A DNA stretch of 64,000 bases from Comamonas sp. NLF-1-9. Lineage in GTDB: Bacteria > Pseudomonadota > Gammaproteobacteria > Burkholderiales > Burkholderiaceae_C. Of the stretch, positions 8,441-17,371 are shown piece by piece. The DNA lies in NCBI RefSeq assembly GCF_019195435.1, contig NZ_CP078069.1, forward strand, positions 1,674,001 to 1,738,000, in the 5' to 3' direction. The notes under the pieces are model-generated. The model did not search any database. It was not told the origin of the DNA and saw nothing but the letters and a program-made list of their open reading frames with translations. The translations under genes were made by a program, and so were the position numbers. Each line of letters opens with the position of its first letter. The stretch's first letter is position 1.

Positions 8441-10227
8441 TACCACCAGGTGTCCACCACCCACATCTCCCCGGGCGAATACGGCGGCGCCACCTCGGGC
8501 TTGGCCAGACGCCAGGCATCGTAGACCATGCGGTGCGAGCCGGCGAACCACTGGGGAATCAGATAGTGCTCGGCGGCAATGATGCGGTCCAGCGCGTGGC
8601 ACGCGGGCAGCATCTGCTCCAGGCTTTTGGCCGAGACCATGGCCTGGATCATCGCGTCCACCGCCGGGTTCTTCACGCCGGCGAAGTTGCCCGAATCCTC
8701 CTGATCGGCCGCCGCGCTGCCAAAGAGATCGGCAAACTCCTGCCCCGGGTTGTTCGTGCCCTGAAAGGCGATGGTGGTGATGTCGAAGTCGAACTTCTGC
8801 AGGCGCTGCTGGTACAGCGCAAAGTCCACCGAGCGGTAGTTCAACGTGATGCCCAGCTTGGCCAGGTTGCGCTGCCAGGAAAACATGGTGCGCATGCCGC
8901 CTTCACTGCTGTCCATGTATTCCAGCACGAAGGGCTGGCCCTGGGCGTTTTGCAGCACGCCGTCCTTCACCTCCCAGCCCGCCTCGCTCAACAGCTCTTG
9001 CGCCTGGCGCAGATGCTCGCGCAGCGCCATCGCGTCGGGCGTGGCGGGCGGCTCCACCATGGGGCCGAAGGCGGCCGCAGGCAACTGGTCGCGCCAGGGC
9101 GCCAGCAGCTTGAGCTCGGCGGCCGTCGGCGCGCCATGCGTCTCGCAGCGCGTGTTGCCGAACAAGCCCTGCACGCGCTGGTAGGCGCCGTAGAACAGGT
9201 GGCGGTTCATCCATTCGTAGTCGAAGGCCAGGCCGAGCGCCTCACGCACGCGCCGGTCTGCCAGCAGCGGGCGGCGGGTGTTGAGCACATAACTCTGAAA
9301 GCCTGCGGGCAGCTTGTTGGCAAACTCGGCCTTCACCAGCTCGCCGGTATCAAAGCGCTTGCCGTTCACGCGCCGCGCCCAGTCGCCGGCGCTGAAAAAG
9401 CGCATCAGGTCGAACTCGCCCGCCTTGAGCGCCTCCAGGCGCGCGGTGTTGTCCTTGTAGATCTTGACCTCGATACGCCCGAAATTGGCTGTGCCCTTTC
9501 TCACCGGCAGGTCGCGCGCCCAATAGTCGGGGTCGAGCACGTAGGTGATGTCCTTGCCGAAGTTCACCGGGCCGATCTTGTAGGGGCCGCTGCCGATCGG
9601 CGTGTCCATCACCACCTGGTCAAACGGTTTGCCCGCGCCCCAGTCGCGGCTGAAAACGGGCAGGCCGCCGACGGTCAGCGGCAGCTCGCGGTTGGGCGCC
9701 TTGAAGCGAAAGCGCACGGTGCGCGCGTCGATCACGTCGCAGCCGGCCACCTCGAACAGCATGGTCTTGTAGCCCGGCGAGACGTAGGGGCCGATCAGCG
9801 TGTCGTAGCTGTGCTTCACGTCCTCGGCGGTGACCGGCTTGCCGTCGTGAAAACGCGCCTCGGGCCGCAGGCGGAAGGTGGCCGAGAGCCCGTCCGGCGC
9901 CACGCTCACGTCTTCGGCCAGCAGGCCGTAGCCAGTCGCGGTCTCGTCGAGCGAGCCGGTCAGCAGCGTGTCGAACATCAGCGCCGAGAGATAGGCCGGC
10001 GCGCTGCCGCGGATGGTGAAGGGGTTGTACTTGTCGAAGGTGGAGGCGCGCGAATTGCTCACCAGGCGCAGCAGCCCGCCCTTGGGCGCGTCGGGGTTGA
10101 CGTAGGGAAAGTGGGTGAAATCGGCCGGCTCTTTCACATCGCCCCACATCGCGTAGGCGTAGTCGGCGCGCGCGGGCAGCGCCAGCAGGCACAGCGCCAG
10201 GGACAGAGCGGCGGGCAAAACACGCAT
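8428..10227 (-). CDS. yejA: Periplasmic peptide-binding protein (YejA)
   Basis: 599-residue SBP_bac_5 family protein, the ligand-capturing part of the Yej importer. Signal peptide [21 protein letters not shown] is followed by [30 protein letters not shown], typical of YejA. The start at 10227 places the signal peptide at the N-terminus; upstream codons are shadow. It is separated from yejB by the opposite-strand solute-binding/GGDEF pair, so the four yej genes are in three transcription blocks. It diverges from fabI with 44 bp between the start codons. Confidence 0.93.
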   Translation of the reverse strand: MRVLPAALSLALCLLALPARADYAYAMWGDVKEPADFTHFPYVNPDAPKGGLLRLVSNSRASTFDKYNPFTIRGSAPAYLSALMFDTLLTGSLDETATGYGLLAEDVSVAPDGLSATFRLRPEARFHDGKPVTAEDVKHSYDTLIGPYVSPGYKTMLFEVAGCDVIDARTVRFRFKAPNRELPLTVGGLPVFSRDWGAGKPFDQVVMDTPIGSGPYKIGPVNFGKDITYVLDPDYWARDLPVRKGTANFGRIEVKIYKDNTARLEALKAGEFDLMRFFSAGDWARRVNGKRFDTGELVKAEFANKLPAGFQSYVLNTRRPLLADRRVREALGLAFDYEWMNRHLFYGAYQRVQGLFGNTRCETHGAPTAAELKLLAPWRDQLPAAAFGPMVEPPATPDAMALREHLRQAQELLSEAGWEVKDGVLQNAQGQPFVLEYMDSSEGGMRTMFSWQRNLAKLGITLNYRSVDFALYQQRLQKFDFDITTIAFQGTNNPGQEFADLFGSAAADQEDSGNFAGVKNPAVDAMIQAMVSAKSLEQMLPACHALDRIIAAEHYLIPQWFAGSHRMVYDAWRLAKPEVAPPYSPGEMWVVDTWWYKKP

Positions 10228-10271
10228 GCGACAATTCTGCATTACCCCGCACCGCACACAGGAGAAGAACA

Positions 10272-11072
10272 ATGGGTTTCCTCGCTGGCAAGAAGCTGCT
10301 GATCACCGGCGTGCTGTCCAACCGCTCCATCGCCTACGGCATCGCGCGCGCCTGCCACAGCCAAGGCGCGGAGCTCGCCTTCAGCTACGTGGGCGAGCGT
10401 TTCAAGGAGCGCATCACCGAGTTTGCGGCCGATTTCGATTCCAAACTCGTGTTCGACTGCGACGTGGGCGACGACGCGCAGATCGAAAAACTGTTCGCCG
10501 ACCTGCACGCCGCCTGGGGGCGCTTTGACGGCTTCGTGCACTCCATCGGCTTTGCCCCGCGCGAGGCCATTGCCGGCAATTTCTTCGACGGCCTGACGCG
10601 CGAGAACTACCGCATCGCGCACGACATCAGCGCCTACAGCTTTGCCGCGATGGCCAAGGCGGCGCTGCCGCATCTGAACGACCAGTCGGCGCTGCTCACG
10701 CTGACCTACCTGGGCGCGCTGCGCAGCATTCCCAACTACAACACCATGGGCTTGGCCAAGGCGAGCCTGGAAGCCAGCGTGCGCTATCTGGCAGAGGCCA
10801 TGGGCCGCACGCCCGATGGCCGCAGCATTCGCGTCAACGGCATTTCCGCCGGGCCCATCAAGACGCTGGCGGCCAGCGGCATCAAGGACTTTGGCAAGCT
10901 GCTCTCGCGCGTGGCCGACGCCGCGCCGCTGCGGCGCAACGTGACCATCGAGGACGTGGGCAATGTCGCCGCCTTCCTGCTGAGCAACCTGGCAGGCGGC
11001 ATGACCGCCGAGATCACTTACGTGGACGCGGGTTTCAGCCAGACGGCGGGTCTGTCGGCCGACCAGGTCTGA
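10272..11072 (+). CDS. fabI: Enoyl-[acyl-carrier-protein] reductase (NADH)
   Basis: 266-residue short-chain dehydrogenase that reduces enoyl-ACP in the last step of each fatty-acid elongation round. It begins [21 protein letters not shown], the FabI cofactor-binding start. Catalytic Y146, Y156 and K163 form the Y-x6-K pattern (NYNTMGLAK), and [13 protein letters not shown] is the substrate-flap region. This is the target of triclosan-type inhibitors. AGGAG lies 8 bp before the ATG. Confidence 0.97.
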   Translation: MGFLAGKKLLITGVLSNRSIAYGIARACHSQGAELAFSYVGERFKERITEFAADFDSKLVFDCDVGDDAQIEKLFADLHAAWGRFDGFVHSIGFAPREAIAGNFFDGLTRENYRIAHDISAYSFAAMAKAALPHLNDQSALLTLTYLGALRSIPNYNTMGLAKASLEASVRYLAEAMGRTPDGRSIRVNGISAGPIKTLAASGIKDFGKLLSRVADAAPLRRNVTIEDVGNVAAFLLSNLAGGMTAEITYVDAGFSQTAGLSADQV

Positions 11073-11094
11073 CGCCCCGCACGCGGCGCGCCGC

Positions 11095-12081
11095 TCAGGC
11101 GCCGGCCGCGCCCGGGCTGCTGCCCAGCGCGCTGCGGATGGCGTTGGCCAGCTCGGTCGCCTCGAACTTGGCCACGTAGCCATTGGCGCCCACCTTGCGC
11201 ACCAGTTCTTCGTTGGTCGTGCCCGAGAGCGAGGAGTGGATCAGCACCGGCAGCCCCGCAAAGCGGGCGTCGAGCTTGATGTTGCGCGTGAGCGTGAAGC
11301 CATCCATCTCGGGCATTTCCAGATCGGTCAGCACCAGGCCGACCTTGTCGTGGATGGACTTGTTCTCGGCCTCGGCCACTTCGGCCAGGGCGTTGAGCCG
11401 CTCCCAGGCTTCGCGCCCGGACTTGACCAGCTCGTAGGTCGCGCCCAGGGCCTTGAGCTCCTGCTCCAGCAGCGCGCGGGCGACGAAGGAATCGTCGGCC
11501 GCCAGAACGATGGCCTCGCCCTGCATGCGCAGCTTGGCCCCCAGTTGCTTGCCTTCCACGGTGTGGCGCTCGGCTTCGGGCGTGACCATTTGCACGATGG
11601 CCTCCACGTCCAGCACTTGGGCCAGGCGCTGCTGGCCGCTGCCATCGTCGTCCAGCCGGGCAAAACTCGTCACCAGCGACTTGACGTTGCCGCTGGCCTC
11701 GGCGGGGATCACCTGCTTCCAGTCCAGGCGCGCGATGTCTTCCACCGACTCGACCGCGAAAGCCTGCGTGGTGCGCCCGTACTCCGTCACCAGCAGGATG
11801 TTCAGCCCGGTCTCGGGCGTGCAGCCGACGATGTGCGGCAGGTCGAACACCGGGATCACCTGGCCGCGCAGATTGACCACTCCGAGCGAGCATTTGTCCG
11901 CCCCCACCACCGGCGTGATCGCGGGCATGGCCATGATCTCGCGGATCTTGAAGACGTTGATGCCGAACAGTTCGGACTGGCCAAGGGCCTTGTCCTTGCC
12001 CAGGCGAAACATCAGCATCTCGAACTTGTTCGAACCGGCGAGGTTGGTGCGCTCATCCACCTCGGACTGGGACTTTGCCAT
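11095..12081 (-). CDS. cheV: Chemotaxis coupling protein with receiver domain (CheV)
   Basis: 328 residues. A CheW-like domain (about 17-165) couples chemoreceptors to CheA. A receiver domain (about 188-325) follows, with acidic pocket D196/D197 and phosphoacceptor D253 in LTDLEMPEMDG. The ATG at 12081 follows GGAGTCACC. It converges with fabI, so it is probably a one-gene transcript. A chemoreceptor lies at 56887 in this window, but no other che genes are present. Confidence 0.93.
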   Translation of the reverse strand: MAKSQSEVDERTNLAGSNKFEMLMFRLGKDKALGQSELFGINVFKIREIMAMPAITPVVGADKCSLGVVNLRGQVIPVFDLPHIVGCTPETGLNILLVTEYGRTTQAFAVESVEDIARLDWKQVIPAEASGNVKSLVTSFARLDDDGSGQQRLAQVLDVEAIVQMVTPEAERHTVEGKQLGAKLRMQGEAIVLAADDSFVARALLEQELKALGATYELVKSGREAWERLNALAEVAEAENKSIHDKVGLVLTDLEMPEMDGFTLTRNIKLDARFAGLPVLIHSSLSGTTNEELVRKVGANGYVAKFEATELANAIRSALGSSPGAAGA

Positions 12082-12172
12082 GGTGACTCCTGTGGTGCCA
12101 GGCAGTGGCACGCGATGCGGTCATTCTATTGGTTCAGCCCTTTATTTTGATACAAGTGGCGCCGCACCCGCC

Positions 12173-13453
12173 TCAAGCTCGGGCGGCGTTCAGCCAGCGC
12201 GCCGCGCCCAGGCCGGCCGCACGCCCCGTCGCCAGGCAGGCGGTCAGCAGGTAGCCGCCCGTGGGCGCCTCCCAGTCCAGCATCTCGCCCGCGCAGAACA
12301 CGCCGGGCAGGCTCTGCAGCATCAGCCGCTCGTCCAGGGCCTCAAAGCGCACGCCGCCCGCGCTGCTGATGGCCTCGGCCAGCGGCCGCGGCGCGGCCAG
12401 ATCGATCGGCAGCTGCTTGATCGCCGCGGCCAGGCGCGGCGCGTCGTGCATGCCGTCGCGGCCCAGTTGCTCGTGCAGCAACGCCAGCTTCACGCCCTGC
12501 AAGCCCAGCCGCCCGTGCAAATGGCTCGCCAGGCTGCGCGCGCCCCGCGGATGCTGCACGGCGGCCAGCACCTGGGCGGCCGTGCGGTCGGGCAGGAGGT
12601 CGAGAAAAAATCGGGCGCTGCCCTGGGCAGCAATCGCATCGCGCAGCAGCGAGGACGCGGCGTAAATCAGGCTGCCTTCCACGCCGGTTGCGGTGACGAC
12701 GAATTCCCCGCGGCGCTCGAAGTCGGCAAACCGCAGCGACACGTTCTTGAGCGGCTGGCCGGCAAAGCGCTCGGCAAAGTAGCTCGACCAGCCGGTCTGC
12801 CCCGCACTGGCGCGCACGTCGAAGCCGCAGTTGGCACTGAGCAGCGGCGCCAGCGGCACGCCACGCTCGGCCAGCAGCGCCACCCAGGCCGCGTCCGAGC
12901 CCATGCGCGGCCAGCTGCCGCCGCCCAGCGCCAGCACCACGGCGGCTGCGGCCACCCGCGCCTCGCCCTGCGCCGTGGCAAAGCGCAGCGCCCCATCCGC
13001 TGCCCAGCCCAGCCAGCGCTGGCGCAAATGCCATTGCACGCCCTGCCCGTTCAGGCGCCGCAGCCAGGCGCGCAGCAGGGGCGCCGCCTTCATGTCCCGG
13101 GGAAACACCCGCCCCGAGCTGCCGACGAAGGTCTGCGCGCCCAGCCCGTCGGCCCAGGCGCGTAGCTCGCGCGCGCCAAAGGCCGCCAAGTGCGGCGCCA
13201 GCGCCTGCGCGCGAGCGCCAAAGCGCGCGAGGAAGGGCGCATCGGCCTCGGAATGCGTGAGGTTCAAGCCGCCTCGGCCTGCGAGCAGGAATTTGCGACC
13301 GACCGAGGGCATGGCGTCGAACACATGCACGGTGAGGCCCGACGCGCTCGCCACCTCGGCGGCCATCAGGCCTGCCGGGCCGCCGCCCACCACTGCCAGA
13401 TCACAAACCAGATCCGGGTCAGTAAAGCGGCCTGCGCGCGCGTCGTCCGCCAT
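12173..13453 (-). CDS. NAD(P)/FAD-dependent oxidoreductase, BaiN/HI0933 (TIGR03862-like)
   Basis: 426-residue flavoprotein. The FAD dinucleotide-binding motif is DLAVVGGGPAGLMAAEVA near the N-terminus, followed by GRKFLLAGRGGLNLTH, which is highly characteristic of the HI0933/BaiN family. The C-terminus has the second FAD-contact region (GVFCAGEMLDWEAPTGGYLL). The ATG at 13453 is preferred because GAGG lies 5 bases upstream; 13471 is a possible earlier start but has a poorly spaced ribosome site. The physiological substrate is unknown. Confidence 0.85.
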   Translation of the reverse strand: MADDARAGRFTDPDLVCDLAVVGGGPAGLMAAEVASASGLTVHVFDAMPSVGRKFLLAGRGGLNLTHSEADAPFLARFGARAQALAPHLAAFGARELRAWADGLGAQTFVGSSGRVFPRDMKAAPLLRAWLRRLNGQGVQWHLRQRWLGWAADGALRFATAQGEARVAAAAVVLALGGGSWPRMGSDAAWVALLAERGVPLAPLLSANCGFDVRASAGQTGWSSYFAERFAGQPLKNVSLRFADFERRGEFVVTATGVEGSLIYAASSLLRDAIAAQGSARFFLDLLPDRTAAQVLAAVQHPRGARSLASHLHGRLGLQGVKLALLHEQLGRDGMHDAPRLAAAIKQLPIDLAAPRPLAEAISSAGGVRFEALDERLMLQSLPGVFCAGEMLDWEAPTGGYLLTACLATGRAAGLGAARWLNAARA

Positions 13454-13470
13454 CGCGTCCTCACCCTGCA

Positions 13471-13848
13471 TCACCTCAGACACCCGGCAAGCGCACGTCG
13501 CGCGGCTTGTGCGGATTGCACCAGGTTCCGCGCGTCCACGCGCAAGCCCAGCATGCGCCAGGCCAGGGCGCGCTCGCGCTGCGCGCCAAACCAGGCCTCG
13601 TGGTCTGAGGCGCAGGCCGCGCTTGCGGCGGCGGGTGCAGGCACTGGCATGGGCATGCCTCGATTGTCCTCTGCGCCGCACCCACCGCTGGCGACCCGTT
13701 GCCGCAGTCCTTCGAGCGTCTGCACCACGGCGTGCGGCGCGTCCCGGTGCAGGCAGTGTCCGGACGGCGCCAGCACCTGCACCTGCGTGCCCCACTCGCG
13801 CGCCAGCGATTGCTGCTTGCGCGCCCAGCGCCCCGGCCTGGGCGCAGA
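13471..13848 (-). pseudogene. Probable remnant of an alpha/beta hydrolase plus short unidentified tail
   Basis: In one open frame, 13684-13848 encodes RWARKQQSLAREWG...SGHCLHRDAPHAVVQTLEGL, which resembles the extreme C-terminus of alpha/beta-hydrolases including the catalytic-His segment (GHCLHRDAP). No nucleophile elbow or N-terminal core is encoded upstream. The same frame continues to 13471 through a Pro/Ala-rich linker and ALAWRMLGLRVDARNLVQSA, which I do not recognise. The frame ends 17 bp before the flavoprotein start. Either a decayed gene or a small rebuilt ORF; I favour a relic. Confidence 0.4.
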
Positions 13849-14017
13849 ACCGGGGACAAGCCCAGCATCTTCGCGATCGCAGTCATGGTGCGTTTCCTCA
13901 GTCAAGTGACGCCACACGGGACGGAACACGACGCGTCTCCACCCCGGCGTCACTGGCATGACAAAACGGCTGCAGCCAATGTGACATCCGGCTGCGGGCG
14001 GCCCGCGCCGCGCGCGA
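13849..14017. other. Spacer between the relic and the addA-like gene
   Basis: 169 bp following the relic. I see no promoter, RNA gene or conserved frame here. Confidence 0.4.
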
Positions 14018-17000
14018 TCAAGGCAATACGATTTCGCGGCCGTCGCCGCTCAGGAAGGCCACCCGGACCGCCGCGCCAGGGTACAAACGCTCGACGGCCG
14101 CCCGGTAGCCGGCCAGTTGCGCCTGCAGGGGCGCTTCGCGTTCAGGCCTGGCCGCGCTTTTGTAGTCCAGCACCCACCAGCCCTCGCAGCCATGGGTACC
14201 GGCGCGCCGGCGCACCAGGCGGTCGATGCGCAGGCGCTGGCCCGCGTGTACCAGTTCCACTTCGTTGAAGGCCTCGAGCACTTCTTCCGTCGACCAGGCC
14301 CAGGCGGCCGCGCCGCCGAGGATGCGCCGGGCCATGGCCTCGGCCTGCTGCATCTGCGCGGCGCACAGCGCAAAGCGTTGGCGCGCCAGCAGCACCCGCT
14401 CGGGCAGCCAACCGCCTTGCGCCTCGCCCGCGTGTTCCAGCAGCCAGTGCATGGCTTGGCCGATGCGCGAGGCGTCGCTGTCGGCGGATGCTTCTGATTG
14501 GATAGCTGGTAGCGCTTGTGCAGCGGGCGCTGCGAGCTGATTTTCCTCATGCAAACAGCCCTCGCCCCTGCCCTCTTCCAGAGCAAGAGGGGGCAAAGCC
14601 AGGAGCGTGAGGCTTGGAACCGAAGACGACGCGGGTGCCGTTTCCGGCGGCGCGGGCAGCGGCTGCGCCAGCGCCTCCATGCGCTGCCACCAGCTGCCGC
14701 AGGCGCTCTGGTGCGGCGCAAAGCCCGAGAGCACCAGGCGCGCGCGCGCGCGGGTCATCGCCACGTACAAGGCATTGAGCTCTTCGCGCGCCTGCGCAGC
14801 CGCCTCCTGGTCTGCGAGGCCCTGCTCGCTTGCCGGCGGACTGCTGCCCTTGGCGAGGAAGACCAGGCGCGTGGGCAGCGGTGCATCGCCGGGCCAGTCG
14901 ATCAGCACCTCGGGCTCGCCGCGGCTGGTGCGGGTGCTGGCGCTGTCGAGCAGCAGAACCTCGTCGGCTTCCAGGCCCTTGGCGCCGTGCACGGTGAGCA
15001 GGCGCACCGCCTCGGGCGCCGCCTGGGCTGGCAGGGCGATGCGTTCGCGGCGCAACACGCGCAGCCACTGGTAGGCGGTGAGAAAGCGCCCGCCCTGCAC
15101 CGACAGCGCGGCCGAGAGCAGCGCGCGCAACTGGCGCAGCACCTGCGCGCCTTCGGCCGCCGGCGCGGCCGCGTAAAAGCGCGCAAGCACGTCGCGGTGC
15201 TGGTAGATGGCCTGCAGCGCGTCGTGCGGGGGCAGGCTCAGCAACCAGCCGCGATATATAGCCAAATCGGCCGTTAGCGCTTGTCCATCAAGCGTTTCCA
15301 GCTCTACTTTTGAGAGCACGTCCAGCCAGCAGGGACGGGCTTCACCTGCGGCGCGCACCGCCAGCGCCAGGCGCGCGAGGTCTTCGTCGCTGCAGCCAAA
15401 GAGCGGCGACTTGAGCGCGCGCGCGAGCATCAGGTCGTGCCCGGGAGAGATCAGCGCGTCGACCAGCGCGAGCACGTCGCGCACCGCCGGCTGCTCGGCC
15501 AGCAGGTTTTTCTCGGGTTGCTCGCAGGCCACGCCCAGGCGGCGCAGTTCGGCCTGCAGCACACCGAGCGGCTCGCGCTTGCGCGCGAGCACCATGATCT
15601 CCTTGGGCGCCACGCCCGCGGCGATGCGCGCCGCAATCCAGCGCGCGGCCTGGCGGCATTCGAGCGTGCGCAGGGTTTCCTCTTCTTCCAGCCGCGCCGT
15701 GGTGAGGCTGTCGCGCCAGCTTTCCGGCTCGGCCGCGCCTTTGGCTGCCTTTGGCGAACGCGGAACGAGGGGCAGCGCCAGTGCGTCGCCAGCGCCGTCG
15801 CTTTCGGTGGTGTGGGCGCGGTAGTCGCTGAACTCACTCGCCTGCTGCGCGGCCTGCATCACGCCATTGACCAGCGCGAGCACGCCGCGCGCATTGCGCC
15901 GCGTGTGGTCGGTGGCAAGCCAGACGCCGCCCAGCGCCTGCACGACAAAGTCGCGCGCGGCGCTGAACACCTTGGGGTCGGCACGGCGAAAGCGGTAGAT
16001 GCTCTGCTTGGGGTCGCCGACGATGAAGACGCTGGGCGGGCTGTGCCCGCCGCCCGCGCCCGCATAGCCCGAAAGCCAGGCGTGCAGCGCCTGCCACTGC
16101 AGCGGGTTGGTGTCCTGGAATTCGTCGACCAGCAGGTGGCGCGTGCGCACGTCCAGGCGCTGCTGCACCCAGGCCGACAGCGCATGGTCGGCCAGCAGAC
16201 GCATGGCGGCGCTTTCCACATCGTTCATGTCCACCCAGCCGCGCTCGCGCTTGAGCCGGGCAAAGCACGCGATCAGCACGCGCGTGAGGCGGCACATGCG
16301 CTGCTGGTGCAGGCGTGCCTGGCGCTGCTGCTCCGCGGCCAGCACCGCAAGCACCTCCTCCTGCGCGGCGCGCACCTGCTGCAGGCCTGCGACCTTGTCG
16401 CTGAACTTGCGCGCCTCGCCCGTCCGCGTGAACAGCGCCGCGCGCGCCGCCTCGAAGTCGCCCGCCTGCAGCGCCGCCAGCAGCTGCTCGCCGCAAGCGA
16501 CGAAGGTTTTGGCGCTCGCACCCAGCAGCGCCCGGGCCGCGGCCCGCAGCAGCTCGCGGCCGCTCTCGCGCAGCAGCAGCCAGTCCGCAGGCCGCGCCAC
16601 GCCAGCCATGCGCGGGTAGACAACGTCAAAGTCGGGCACTGCGTCCTGCAGCCGCCCGGCAGCGTCGGCCAGGCCGAACTCGGTGCGCCGCGCGAGCGCC
16701 CCGGCCAGGGCGTCGTGCGCACGCGTGCGGCCCAGCGCCAGTACCAGCGCGCCGTAGTCGGCGCGCAGGGTTTCGTCGCCGGCCACCTCGCGCAGAAAAG
16801 GGCGCCAGACCTCGGCCACCGCCTGGGCGTCGTCTTCCAGCAGTTCATGGGCGACGGGCAGGCCAAGCTCATCGAGCACCGACAGCGGCGCCGTCTGCAG
16901 CAACGCGGCAAACCAGCCGTGGAAGGTGCGGATCTGCACCGGGCGGCCGTGGGCAAGCAGAGTCTGATACAAATTTTGTAGCTTCTCGCGCAGAACTGGC

Positions 17001-17371
17001 GCGCGTTGCGGCTCGATTCCCCTTGCAACCAGCTCATCGAGCAGGCGCGCCTGCCACTGCGCCTCGGTCTCGGCGGGCTTGCCGCCGTCGGGTGTCGCGG
17101 CCCTGGGCCGGGCAAAGTCCTGCAGCCACTGCGTGAGGCGCTCGCGCATCTCGCCTGCGGCCTTCCTGGTGAAGGTGATGGCCAGGATCTCGTGCGGCGC
17201 GCAGCCGTCCAGCAGCGCACGCAGCATGCGCGAGACCAGCATCCAGGTCTTGCCCGCGCCGGCGCAGGCCTCGACCACCACGCTGCGGCGCGGGTCGCAG
17301 GCGACGGCGTAAAAGCGCTCGCGCGTGCAGGGCGCGCCATCGAGCTGGTAGGCCGCGCGCTGCTCATTCAT
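14018..17371 (-). CDS. UvrD/Rep-family helicase-nuclease (AddA/RecB-like)
   Basis: 1117-residue DNA repair enzyme. Walker A is ACAGAGKT at residues 35-42, with ITFTRKAAGEMRERL as motif Ia. The DEFQDTNPLQW (motif II) and GDPKQSIYRFRRAD (motif III) blocks follow, then the C-terminal helicase motifs (VHGAKGLEADEVLL). A PD-(D/E)XK nuclease domain ends the protein, with VLDYKS at D1069/K1071. It acts on double-strand ends for recombination repair. Its start overlaps the AddB-like stop by 8 bp, so the pair forms one operon. Two dispersed repeats (14494, 15252) lie inside it, in weakly conserved regions. Confidence 0.88.
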   Translation of the reverse strand: MNEQRAAYQLDGAPCTRERFYAVACDPRRSVVVEACAGAGKTWMLVSRMLRALLDGCAPHEILAITFTRKAAGEMRERLTQWLQDFARPRAATPDGGKPAETEAQWQARLLDELVARGIEPQRAPVLREKLQNLYQTLLAHGRPVQIRTFHGWFAALLQTAPLSVLDELGLPVAHELLEDDAQAVAEVWRPFLREVAGDETLRADYGALVLALGRTRAHDALAGALARRTEFGLADAAGRLQDAVPDFDVVYPRMAGVARPADWLLLRESGRELLRAAARALLGASAKTFVACGEQLLAALQAGDFEAARAALFTRTGEARKFSDKVAGLQQVRAAQEEVLAVLAAEQQRQARLHQQRMCRLTRVLIACFARLKRERGWVDMNDVESAAMRLLADHALSAWVQQRLDVRTRHLLVDEFQDTNPLQWQALHAWLSGYAGAGGGHSPPSVFIVGDPKQSIYRFRRADPKVFSAARDFVVQALGGVWLATDHTRRNARGVLALVNGVMQAAQQASEFSDYRAHTTESDGAGDALALPLVPRSPKAAKGAAEPESWRDSLTTARLEEEETLRTLECRQAARWIAARIAAGVAPKEIMVLARKREPLGVLQAELRRLGVACEQPEKNLLAEQPAVRDVLALVDALISPGHDLMLARALKSPLFGCSDEDLARLALAVRAAGEARPCWLDVLSKVELETLDGQALTADLAIYRGWLLSLPPHDALQAIYQHRDVLARFYAAAPAAEGAQVLRQLRALLSAALSVQGGRFLTAYQWLRVLRRERIALPAQAAPEAVRLLTVHGAKGLEADEVLLLDSASTRTSRGEPEVLIDWPGDAPLPTRLVFLAKGSSPPASEQGLADQEAAAQAREELNALYVAMTRARARLVLSGFAPHQSACGSWWQRMEALAQPLPAPPETAPASSSVPSLTLLALPPLALEEGRGEGCLHEENQLAAPAAQALPAIQSEASADSDASRIGQAMHWLLEHAGEAQGGWLPERVLLARQRFALCAAQMQQAEAMARRILGGAAAWAWSTEEVLEAFNEVELVHAGQRLRIDRLVRRRAGTHGCEGWWVLDYKSAARPEREAPLQAQLAGYRAAVERLYPGAAVRVAFLSGDGREIVLP
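14494..14544. repeat. Dispersed repeat inside the addA-like gene (copy 1)
   Basis: GGATAGCTGGTAGCGCTTGT, then GCGCTGCGAGCTGATTTT. It retains the inverted AGCGC...GCGCT core and flanking AT-rich ends of the family, and is read in frame as the linker around LPAIQSEAS. Confidence 0.6.
15252..15315. repeat. Dispersed repeat inside the addA-like gene (copy 2)
   Basis: ATATATAGCC, then TAGCGCTTGT-CCAT-CAAGCG and AGCTCTACTTTTGA. The inverted CGCTTG/CAAGCG core is perfect over 6 bp. It is in frame and encodes a variable region of the helicase. Confidence 0.6.
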
